A DNA stretch of 5,246 nucleotides from Paracoccaceae bacterium (GTDB lineage: Bacteria > Pseudomonadota > Alphaproteobacteria > Rhodobacterales > Rhodobacteraceae): NCBI GenBank assembly GCA_011523445.1, contig WTGT01000212.1, forward strand, positions 1 to 5,246, in the 5' to 3' direction. The notes beneath the pieces are model-generated. The model did no database searches. It saw only the letters and a list, made by a program, of their open reading frames with translations, and was not told where the DNA came from. This document shows, one piece after another, positions 1 to 5,246 of the stretch (position 1 is the stretch's first letter; each line of letters starts with the position of its first letter). A program made the translations under genes and the position numbers.

Positions 1-2626
1 GGTACAGGGTTATCAGTTCTTCGAATATTACATGACAACTTTCACGTATCAATCTTTCTTTCTTTTTATGATGGATCTTCTCCTCGGTGAATTCGATTGA
101 ACCATTTTGGGCAAGATAGCGGAAGGATTCTTCGGAATCCAGAATGTCGGAATATTTGATTTCCTTGGCAATTACCCTCTGCATCTCGTGGATAAGTGGT
201 TTGAAGATGAAGGGACATTTTTTAAGTTGGGGGATCCCCTTGTCAATTGAGGTAAAATCTATCCTGGATGAAAGATGACCAGCCTTGAAATACCGCTCCA
301 ACAATTCAGATGATTCAAGATAGGAGGCACCTGTCAGGTTACCGGTCGAGATCAGTTGTCGTTTCAATTCATCAAAATTATCTTCCAGCTTACCATGAAA
401 AATTTCCCAAATCGAACCAAGTTTGGGATTTAGGTATTCTAGCCAATCCTTGTTGTATGCAGTCGAGTAGATGATATCTCGAAATGCCTGCAAATCGATC
501 TTTTCCTGTTTGGAAATGGTAAGGATTTCCTTGTCAATTTTCTGAAATGTCTTATGGATATCACATATCTTGTTGACCAGGACAGAAATCAGGGGGTCAT
601 TCATTTTGACCTTTGAACAGCTATCCTTCAATTCCTCCTGACAAACCTTGAGTTCCTTGATCTTGGACTTGCCGAATTTTTTCAAGGGATCAAGCAGGGA
701 TACTATGCGTTGGGAATTGAGATGAGAGTAAGTTTCAAACTTGTTGCTCAGATTGAAAATGGCCCTGCGAACATGATCAGCAGTAAATTCCTCAAAATCC
801 GGTTCCTTGGGTCTTTGTATGTCCTGATGGGTAGCATCAAGATCAATTACGTCTCGCAAGGAAGCCTCACCTGAAATGATCTCGTCATACCAAATGGCAA
901 CAGCTCGGAAGGTGAGGGGACTGGTTCCCAATGCCGCTACCAATTCATTTCGGCCGGCCTCGATTCTCTTGGCAATGGCTATTTCACCTTCACGAGAAAG
1001 CAACTCGACCGTACCCATATCTCGGAAATACAATCTGACCGGGTCATTGGTTCGGTCTATGGGGAGGGATGGTGCAGACGATATGGTGACAATTTCACTT
1101 GATTTGCTTTCCTGTGTACCGGGAACTTCCTCCAGATAATCAAATTCATACTGAAAGGTATCATCTGGTTCCTGGAATTCCTCCAAACCAGCCAGATCAA
1201 TGTCGAACAGGAGATTGTCATTAAGATCTGACTGGGCATTCAGAACTACCAATCCCAAGGCTTCCCTTATCTTGATTTCGGCATATTGTGAAAAGGTTTC
1301 CTGATCATATTCACAAGTATCAAGAGCTTCGACAAGGGCCTTGTTTGCCAGGGTTATGATTTCGGAGGTATTGGGATTGATCAGTTTGCTTTCCTTGACC
1401 AATCGGTCAACCAGAGGCTTCATCTTGATGCCCAGTTTTTGCTTGTTTTCAACAAGTTCCCTTGAGGCCTTTTCTATCTGGTTGTATACTTCTCGGAATT
1501 CATCAAATTCCAAACCAATGGCTTCGTGGGTCTCGGCATATTTGATACGGGCGGCTTGAAATAAATCCTTTTCACTGTTCAATAAAGCCTGCCACTTTCG
1601 GGGAATTTCTTCCTTTTCTGAATCAAGCGGATTGATGGCAATTTCCTTGCCCTTCCAAAACTTTTTGAAATCGTTGGGGCGTAATTTGTGTTTCTCAACA
1701 ACTTCAAGAACGGCCGATTCAGCATCCATCAATTTATGATACTGGTCTTCCATATGGGCTTGGATCTTGCTGATAACCGTATGATTGAGTGACAACCTGG
1801 CGACAATGATGCCAAGTTCCTTTCTTTCTCGATTAAGTCTTTTAACCTGGGCCTTGGTATATCTGATCGAAGTACCTTCCAAATACCTGAAACGCCTTTC
1901 TATCAAAACCTGAAAACCTTCATATTTCCGCATGAACTTTTTCATGTCCCGGGCCAGGGATTTCTTTGCCTGGTCGTTCAGCAAATTATTTTCAGTGGGG
2001 TTGTGATAGTGAATTATCTTGTGCTGAAAGGGATTGTTCTTGTATTTGCGGGCATGGAAGTTGAAATGGTGCCTCAGGCTTGAATATTGCAAGTCGATTA
2101 TGGTTTCCCATTGAATATCATTGGTCTTCAACAATTTGTCAAAATTGGCCAACATCCTGAAGGTAAAGGGCAATGTATAAATGGCTCTGGTCAAATCCTC
2201 CATTGCAGTGGCGATCTGTTGTGTGAGTTTATGCTCTTCCTCGGGAGAAATATCTGAATCATCTTCCTCTTCAACATCTCCTGATGGGCTAAGGTTTTCC
2301 TTTCCCTTTTCGGACAGGTGGAAGGAATTGTTGGCTGAAAATTGTTTGGACGAAGGCTTATCATCATCAATTAGATCGATACCCTTTTCCTCTAGCAAAA
2401 TCAGCACTTTTTCCGTTTTGTCCTCACAATTGTAAAGGGACAGGAGGAAATTTTTTACCTCTCGAAGATGCAGGTTTCCATCCTTGTCAGAATGAGCTGA
2501 TATTTCCTCAACTAGTTCTGCCCAGTCATCTGAATCAGGGTTATCAAAAATCGGCGTTCCGTCACCGTTTTTCAGTAATTCGGTAAATTCTTCATTTTCA
2601 AATTCATCACTCGAATTAATTGCCAT
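1..2626 (-). CDS. rpoD: RpoD-like sigma-70 with tandem, partly degenerate sigma modules (5' 875 codons; 3' end outside window)
   Basis: I translated this frame codon by codon from ATG 2626-2624. It has no stop through codon 875 (Tyr, 4-2), so the gene runs off the left edge. It lies directly downstream of dnaG, the usual place of rpoD. Segments by residue: region 1.1-like 50-89; acidic linker to about 126; degenerate region 1.2 at 127-180; NCR to about 403; degenerate region 2.1-2.3 at 404-457; linker 458-523; near-canonical region 1.2 at 524-598; second NCR, clearest at 676-775; eroded region-2-like stretch about 803-863. A normal alphaproteobacterial RpoD is about 620-680 aa in total and has each region once. 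Here 875 codons pass without a canonical region 2 or any region 3 or 4. Expected role: promoter recognition as an RNA polymerase subunit. Which part performs it cannot be seen here. The start has only a weak GGAA ribosome site six bases upstream. The symbol reflects position and family, not proven housekeeping function. Confidence 0.85.
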   Translation of the reverse strand, partial: MAINSSDEFENEEFTELLKNGDGTPIFDNPDSDDWAELVEEISAHSDKDGNLHLREVKNFLLSLYNCEDKTEKVLILLEEKGIDLIDDDKPSSKQFSANNSFHLSEKGKENLSPSGDVEEEDDSDISPEEEHKLTQQIATAMEDLTRAIYTLPFTFRMLANFDKLLKTNDIQWETIIDLQYSSLRHHFNFHARKYKNNPFQHKIIHYHNPTENNLLNDQAKKSLARDMKKFMRKYEGFQVLIERRFRYLEGTSIRYTKAQVKRLNRERKELGIIVARLSLNHTVISKIQAHMEDQYHKLMDAESAVLEVVEKHKLRPNDFKKFWKGKEIAINPLDSEKEEIPRKWQALLNSEKDLFQAARIKYAETHEAIGLEFDEFREVYNQIEKASRELVENKQKLGIKMKPLVDRLVKESKLINPNTSEIITLANKALVEALDTCEYDQETFSQYAEIKIREALGLVVLNAQSDLNDNLLFDIDLAGLEEFQEPDDTFQYEFDYLEEVPGTQESKSSEIVTISSAPSLPIDRTNDPVRLYFRDMGTVELLSREGEIAIAKRIEAGRNELVAALGTSPLTFRAVAIWYDEIISGEASLRDVIDLDATHQDIQRPKEPDFEEFTADHVRRAIFNLSNKFETYSHLNSQRIVSLLDPLKKFGKSKIKELKVCQEELKDSCSKVKMNDPLISVLVNKICDIHKTFQKIDKEILTISKQEKIDLQAFRDIIYSTAYNKDWLEYLNPKLGSIWEIFHGKLEDNFDELKRQLISTGNLTGASYLESSELLERYFKAGHLSSRIDFTSIDKGIPQLKKCPFIFKPLIHEMQRVIAKEIKYSDILDSEESFRYLAQNGSIEFTEEKIHHKKKERLIRESCHVIFEELITLY
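38..601 (-). other. Module B non-conserved region and eroded region-2-like stretch
   Basis: Residues 676-863. Residues 676-766 align to the NCR of module A with a constant offset of 395 (Asn281/676, Ile-Ser 285-286/680-681, Asp294/689, Phe320/715, Trp345/740, Gly371/766). They also align to the recalled canonical NCR, including D-I-x-K at 689-692, Trp728 and Trp740. From Pro810 to Phe846 the length equals canonical regions 2.1-2.2 (37 residues), with few identities. An Ile-Arg at 860-861 stands where region 2.3 has Ile-Arg, but the melting aromatics would be His852, Lys855, Arg858 and Leu859. The NCR call is good. The region 2 call is tentative, and the stretch could be an enlarged NCR instead. 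Confidence 0.55.
833..1057 (-). other. Near-canonical sigma region 1.2, module B
   Basis: Residues 524-598. The stretch begins DRTNDPVRLYFRDMG and continues through TVELLSREGEIAIAKRIEAG and SPLTFRAV to DVIDLDA. It is nearly identical to region 1.2 of alphaproteobacterial RpoD (DRTDDPVRMYLREMG followed by the same GTVELLSREGEIAIAKRIEAG block). It is by far the best conserved part of the protein in this window. In a normal RpoD it would start near residue 90-120, so about 400 extra residues precede it. The preceding Ser-rich linker (about 490-523) resembles the usual lead-in to region 1.2. Confidence 0.92.
1256..1786 (-). other. Module A non-conserved region and degenerate sigma region 2.1-2.3
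   Basis: Residues 281-457. Against the alphaproteobacterial RpoD consensus as I recall it, residues 281-440 fit without a gap. They pair Asn281, Gly326, Trp345, GLE..EF at 371-377, and LV at 405-406 with their canonical counterparts. Residues 431-440 (LVEALDTCEY) match the region 2.2 motif G-L-M-K-A-V-D-K-F-E-Y. After a one-residue deletion, FSQYAEIKIREAL (445-457) matches the region 2.3 motif FSTYATWWIRQAI. The core-binding and melting region is therefore present in outline. The Trp-Trp pair used in promoter opening is replaced by Ile451-Lys452, and no region 2.4 follows. Confidence 0.75.
2087..2248 (-). other. Degenerate sigma region 1.2, module A
   Basis: Residues 127-180. This stretch aligns without a gap to residues 544-597 of the same protein, the near-canonical region 1.2 (constant offset 417), with 15 identities in 54. 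Shared residues include Ser127, Glu129, Glu131, Ile138, Leu145, Pro153, the TFR at 155-157 and Ile-Asp-Leu at 177-179. The charged and small residues that define a working region 1.2 (GEIAIAKRIEAG in module B) are mostly replaced. Region 1.2 normally contacts the discriminator DNA and supports region 2; this copy has probably lost that role but kept the fold. Confidence 0.75.
2360..2479 (-). other. Sigma region 1.1-like domain of module A
   Basis: Residues 50-89 of the sigma protein. They follow the pattern of alphaproteobacterial region 1.1 (a Gly, a helix with E-V/L, then a second helix ending in the E-x-G-I-x-x-I-x-D-D motif). The match to my recalled consensus is gapless over about 40 positions and ends in EKGIDLIDDD. 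In RpoD, region 1.1 is an acidic domain that occupies the DNA channel of RNA polymerase and prevents free sigma from binding DNA. Acidic, Ser-rich linker sequence follows, as in normal RpoD. The consensus is from memory, so the alignment should be treated as approximate. Confidence 0.6.
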
Positions 2627-2840
2627 AAATAGTTCCGTTGTTGTTGACAATCAGGGGAAGATTGGGCTGCCTATCCTTCATAGCTTTTGGCGGATGACCT
2701 CCATTTGGCTATATTTATAACCTCGGGTATTGTTTAAAAGTGCGTATTAGCCTCAAGGCCCATTACAGCAATAGATAGTTTTTTTGATTCAATTTTCAAA
2801 GATGCAGGTTCAGGAATTTCCATTTTGCTGATACCAAGAA

Positions 2841-2873
2841 GCCAAATGATTCAAGATACTTAAAGTATTTGGC
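2841..2873. repeat. Inverted repeat gccaaat/atttggc enclosing dyad 1
   Basis: The perfect 7-bp arms are 2841-2847 and 2867-2873 with a 19-nt loop. The loop contains most of dyad 1, so the two structures compete. It is not followed by a T-run on either strand, so it is not a standard intrinsic terminator. Confidence 0.4.
2855..2868. promoter_or_regulatory. Dyad 1, operator-like palindrome
   Basis: The plus strand reads gatacttaaagtat; the core atactt-a-aagtat is a perfect 13-bp palindrome. It matches dyad 2 at 11 of 14 positions, and all three differences fall in the central spacer. The conserved half-sites with variable centre are what a dimeric DNA-binding protein would require. No regulator gene is visible in the window, so the binding protein is unknown. 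Confidence 0.4.
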
Positions 2874-2893
2874 CAGATACTCTCAGTATGCAA
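2864..2893 (-). promoter_or_regulatory. Weak candidate promoter for the sigma gene overlapping both dyads
   Basis: On the minus strand a TTGCAT (2893-2888) lies 18 bp upstream of AATACT (2869-2864). The boxes match the sigma-70 consensus at only three and four of six positions. The interest is positional: the -35 box touches dyad 2 and the -10 box overlaps dyad 1, as expected for a repressed or autoregulated promoter. On sequence alone it is little better than chance. Confidence 0.2.
2876..2889. promoter_or_regulatory. Dyad 2, operator-like palindrome
   Basis: The plus strand reads gatactctcagtat, with half-sites atact and agtat around a ctc centre. It starts exactly 21 bp after dyad 1, two turns of B-DNA, so both sites would face the same side of the helix. 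It could also form a short 5-bp hairpin in the transcript, though the stem is AT-rich and weak. Confidence 0.4.
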
Positions 2894-2930
2894 AATCCAG
2901 TTAATATGATGATTTTAGAAGATTAATGAC

Positions 2931-5006
2931 TTACTTGTTCACAAGATTCATCAATTCGTCGTAATCTTCCTTCGAAACCCTGTGGGAATTATCCATGACG
3001 ACTACATTATCATCATCTGACGGTGGTGTTTTTTCCGAAGGCTTGTGAGTGTTACCGTCTTGAAATGTAGAATTATCAGTGGTTAATGCCGAAGCAATTA
3101 TGCCCTCCAGACGAACGGTGTCATCCAATTGTTCACCAATTCCATTTTGGGAAGTGGCAGTATCCTGATCCAGAATATTACTTTCGATACTTTCTCGTTT
3201 CAAGGTTGCATCCTTGAGCTGTTTGCTCAATAACTTGCCCTTGTCTTCCAATTCAGGAGTTCTTGTTAGTTCCTGTTTCAGGTTTTTTTCTTCTTGTAGA
3301 ATTTGCAACCAGTACAGAATTTCCTGAAAAAGTACTCTTGCTTCTGTGAGGGCGTTTTGGTCTGCGATTTCAGGAAGAATATTGATTTCACCGATATCAA
3401 GAAGTTCCTGAATTTCCTGAGAATACTCCCCTTCTTTTAGTATATTCAGAAAGCCGTTGCTGGAAGAAGCCTTACTTTCTGTTTCCCTTAACAATTCAGA
3501 CCTGATACCATTTAATTCCTCAGTTTCAAAATCATAAGATTCCAAGTTTCCGATTTCACTTTCAATGATGTCAGGGTGATGTAAACAAAGGGAAATCAAT
3601 GTAGCTTCCATAAGAAATAGATCGCTGCTCTTGTTCAGTTTACCTGTTTTATTTAGGGATTCTTTGACTTGCTTAGATTGCTCACTGGCTTCAAAAAGTT
3701 TTTTGCCCTTACCTTTTGGAGCAGTTTGAACAAAGTTTTTCCAATATCGATTATTGAAATCCTCTTTGTAGATATTTCGGACAACGAAATGCTTGATCAG
3801 GCTTATTTTTCCATTGAGGATTTCCCTCAATACCGTCTTTGAGTTCAGAGTATCGAATCTCTTGCCAACGGTTTCAGAAGTCCAGATGAAATCATTTAAT
3901 TCCATGGATTTGTTGAGGCAATCCTTCATACCAGAGATACCCTTCTTTCTAATGAGATCATCTGGATCAAGCCCATCAGGCAGGGTACAAAACCGTACGG
4001 TTTTACCAGGTTCAAGTAAAGGGAGTACTAGATCAACTATTCTTTTGGCTGCTCTAATTCCTGCCTCATCACCATCCATGGCAAGAATGGGTTGTTGGGA
4101 CAGCCTTAATAATTGGGTGAGGTGTTCGGGAGTTACAGCAGTTCCAAGTGGGGCAACCGAGGCAATAAATCCTGCTTGATGAAGGGCAATAACATCCATG
4201 TACCCCTCAACAACCACAAGGGGATTATCGTCATTGACTGATGATGATGCATTGTGGAGATTATAGAGTACGACCCCCTTGTTGAAGATTGAGGTGTTGG
4301 GGGAATTGAGATATTTTGCCGGAGTATCGGGATCCATGGCCCTACCACCAAAGGCGATTATACGAGCTCTGCTGTCCTGAATGGGAAACATAATCCGGTC
4401 CCGGAAGGTGGTGTAAATCCCATTGCCATTGTCCCTTGGTTTGGCCAAACCAGCCTCGACTATCTGGTCTTGGGAAAATCCTGCAAGATTAAGGATTTTG
4501 ATAATTTCCAAATTGTTAGGAGCATATCCGATACCGAATTCTTCTATGATTGAGGGTTTCAAACCCCGTGAGTCGAGGTAATCAAGAGCAGGTTTGCCCG
4601 ATTTCAAATACAGCTGTTCCTGATAATGGTTGGCAGCAATTTCATGGATTTTGATTAAATAATTTACCTTTTCAGCCTGTTCCTTCTCTTTACCGGTAAG
4701 CTCGGGAAGAGGTAGGCTGGCTTCAGCTGCCAGAAATCTGACCGCATCGGTAAAACTCATTCCCCGGCTTTTTTGCAGGAAAGTAAAGGCATTCCCTTTT
4801 TCATGACATGAAAAACAATAGTATGTTCCCCGGGATTCAGTTGCATGGAAGGAGGGGGTTTTTTCCTGATGAAATGGGCAACAGGCCCAGTAATCACCCT
4901 TTGCGGCTTTGGTCTTTTTTGAGTCCCAGGTAACAAACTTCCCCAATATTCGGGAAATCGAGGTTACCCTGTTCAATTCATCAATAAACTCTGGTGGAAA
5001 AGCCAT
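2931..5006 (-). CDS. dnaG: DNA primase DnaG
   Basis: DnaG makes the RNA primers for chromosome replication and acts with the DnaB helicase at the fork. The 691 residues show the family layout. The CHC2 zinc domain (about 1-100) has Cys43, His46, Cys64 and Cys67 plus the motif EKTPSF. The catalytic core (about 110-425) has YLNSPNTSIFNKG at 232-244. The TOPRIM fold has VVVEGYMDV with Glu267, MDGDEAG with Asp311 and Asp313, and DPDD with Asp347 and Asp349. All five acidic residues match E. coli E265, D309, D311, D345 and D347 at a constant offset of two. A helical C-terminal part (about 460-608) is the expected DnaB-binding region, and a polar tail follows (about 609-691), making it longer than the 581-aa E. 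coli protein. The start ATG at 5006 gives the expected N-terminus (FPPEFIDELN), but no clear Shine-Dalgarno precedes it. The stop is TAA at 2933-2931. Confidence 0.97.
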   Translation of the reverse strand: MAFPPEFIDELNRVTSISRILGKFVTWDSKKTKAAKGDYWACCPFHQEKTPSFHATESRGTYYCFSCHEKGNAFTFLQKSRGMSFTDAVRFLAAEASLPLPELTGKEKEQAEKVNYLIKIHEIAANHYQEQLYLKSGKPALDYLDSRGLKPSIIEEFGIGYAPNNLEIIKILNLAGFSQDQIVEAGLAKPRDNGNGIYTTFRDRIMFPIQDSRARIIAFGGRAMDPDTPAKYLNSPNTSIFNKGVVLYNLHNASSSVNDDNPLVVVEGYMDVIALHQAGFIASVAPLGTAVTPEHLTQLLRLSQQPILAMDGDEAGIRAAKRIVDLVLPLLEPGKTVRFCTLPDGLDPDDLIRKKGISGMKDCLNKSMELNDFIWTSETVGKRFDTLNSKTVLREILNGKISLIKHFVVRNIYKEDFNNRYWKNFVQTAPKGKGKKLFEASEQSKQVKESLNKTGKLNKSSDLFLMEATLISLCLHHPDIIESEIGNLESYDFETEELNGIRSELLRETESKASSSNGFLNILKEGEYSQEIQELLDIGEINILPEIADQNALTEARVLFQEILYWLQILQEEKNLKQELTRTPELEDKGKLLSKQLKDATLKRESIESNILDQDTATSQNGIGEQLDDTVRLEGIIASALTTDNSTFQDGNTHKPSEKTPPSDDDNVVVMDNSHRVSKEDYDELMNLVNK

Positions 5007-5022
5007 GATCTAATTATGACCA

Positions 5023-5031
5023 ATTATCACA
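5023..5031 (-). promoter_or_regulatory. Possible extended -10 element for dnaG
   Basis: The minus strand reads TGTGATAAT, an extended -10 (TGN plus a hexamer matching TATAAT at five of six). It lies in the 35-bp gap between the upstream gene and dnaG. No good -35 stands 16-18 bp further upstream. If used, transcription would start only about ten bases before the dnaG ATG, giving a near-leaderless mRNA, which would fit the missing ribosome site. AT-rich gaps give such matches by chance. Confidence 0.2.
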
Positions 5032-5041
5032 AAATTCAAAA

Positions 5042-5246
5042 TCAATTATTTTGGATTTTGACCTTTTGGGTGAGTTCATTGGTTTGCCGGTCATAAATCA
5101 ACAATTCATTTCCAGACGTTAGTATCAAATACCAATCCTCGGCTTGGGTAAAGGCATCGACCTCCGTTCCCCGGGGCAAACTGATTTCGTCAGGAAGGGG
5201 GGACAAGACCGGGGAATCACCAATTGAATTAAATCGGTAAACAAAC
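5042..5246 (-). CDS. C-terminal end of an unrecognised protein (partial)
   Basis: The frame is open from the right edge (5245) for 67 codons to TGA at 5044-5042; the start lies outside the window. The fragment shows alternating hydrophobic, beta-strand-like stretches: ISLPRGTEVDAF, then EDWYLILTSG, then NELLIYDRQTNELTQKVKI and a polar end. This strand-turn-strand pattern with D-R-Q-T-N resembles the end of a beta-propeller blade or a small beta domain; that is a guess from pattern only. It ends 35 bp before dnaG on the same strand, so co-transcription is plausible. It does not look like YqeY/GatB, the gene often found before dnaG in alphaproteobacteria. Confidence 0.6.
   Translation of the reverse strand, partial: FVYRFNSIGDSPVLSPLPDEISLPRGTEVDAFTQAEDWYLILTSGNELLIYDRQTNELTQKVKIQNN

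Larger units (their letters stand above)
2627..2930. other. dnaG-sigma intergenic region (304 bp)
   Basis: No supported gene lies here. The region holds two dyads (2855-2868 and 2876-2889), a wider inverted repeat (2841-2847 with 2867-2873), a TATAAA box on the minus strand (2719-2714) without a convincing -35, and a GGAGGT on the minus strand (2702-2697) too far from the sigma ATG to serve it. No hairpin followed by a T-run was found after the dnaG stop, so readthrough from dnaG into the sigma gene is possible. The length suggests a leader and at least one internal promoter for the sigma gene. Confidence 0.7.

Noticed and set aside
876..1139. Plus-strand 87-codon open frame
   Set aside because: It lies antisense to region 1.2 and the preceding linker of the sigma gene, whose minus-strand translation clearly matches a known family. 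The plus-strand product resembles nothing.
1057..1239. Minus-strand 60-codon frame
   Set aside because: It lies inside the sigma gene in another frame. The sigma frame is open throughout and family-matching, so this is a shadow.
1341..1559. Plus-strand 72-codon open frame
   Set aside because: It is antisense to module A of the sigma gene, and its hydrophobic Ser/Leu-rich product is typical of reversed Glu/Lys-rich coding sequence.
2181..2435. Plus-strand 84-codon Ser-rich frame
   Set aside because: It is antisense to the acidic linker of the sigma protein; the Ser runs come from reversed Asp/Glu codons.
1..2626. Whether the sigma frame is a pseudogene or contains a frameshift
   Set aside because: The frame is open for all 875 codons, and the degenerate modules keep their spacing with almost no indels, which is not the pattern of a dead gene.
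2644..2649. Perfect TTGACA on the plus strand
   Set aside because: No -10-like hexamer lies 16-18 bp downstream and no plus-strand gene follows.
2745..2790. Plus-strand gcctcaaggc followed by a run of seven T (2778-2784 area), considered as a terminator
   Set aside because: The stem is only three to four base pairs and sits more than 20 bases from the T-run. No plus-strand gene ends here, and on the minus strand the run is A.
3793..4351. Plus-strand 128-codon and minus-strand 72-codon frames inside dnaG
   Set aside because: Both overlap the TOPRIM-coding part of dnaG, which has all its catalytic residues; they are shadows.

Overview
The window is a moderately AT-rich (about 40% GC by eye) bacterial chromosome segment in which every supported gene is on the minus strand. 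The order, read on the minus strand, is the 3' end of an unidentified gene, then dnaG (primase), then a very long open frame at the position where rpoD (primary sigma factor) normally sits. The dnaG-rpoD adjacency, and a sigma region 1.2 and non-conserved region that match the alphaproteobacterial RpoD pattern, point to an alphaproteobacterium. I cannot name the lineage.

Right to left: 5246-5042 holds the last 67 codons of an unrecognised gene. A 35-bp gap follows, then dnaG at 5006-2931 (691 aa) with an intact zinc-binding motif and an intact TOPRIM active site. The gap 2930-2627 (304 bp) has no convincing gene, but it contains two near-identical dyads (gatactNNNagtat) set 21 bp apart. From 2626 to the left edge one frame stays open for 875 codons and leaves the window without a stop.

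This long frame is the notable object. It encodes sigma-70 family segments in the order region 1.1, degenerate region 1.2, non-conserved region (NCR), degenerate region 2.1-2.3, linker, near-canonical region 1.2, second NCR, and a heavily eroded region-2-like stretch, after which the window ends. The two region 1.2 copies align without gaps over 54 residues (15 identities), and the two NCRs align with a constant offset that pairs a conserved Trp and other key residues. The protein therefore appears to be a tandem sigma-70, with at least one decayed RpoD module fused in front of another. In the first module the promoter-melting Trp pair of region 2.3 is replaced by Ile-Lys. In the second module all of the melting aromatics appear to be gone. 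Regions 3 and 4 are not seen. Either a functional region 2-4 lies beyond the left edge, or this is not the working housekeeping sigma.

DnaG primes replication, and the sigma protein should recruit RNA polymerase to promoters. Their adjacency is the remnant of the classical macromolecular synthesis operon. The 304-bp gap with paired dyads suggests the sigma gene also has its own regulated promoter here.
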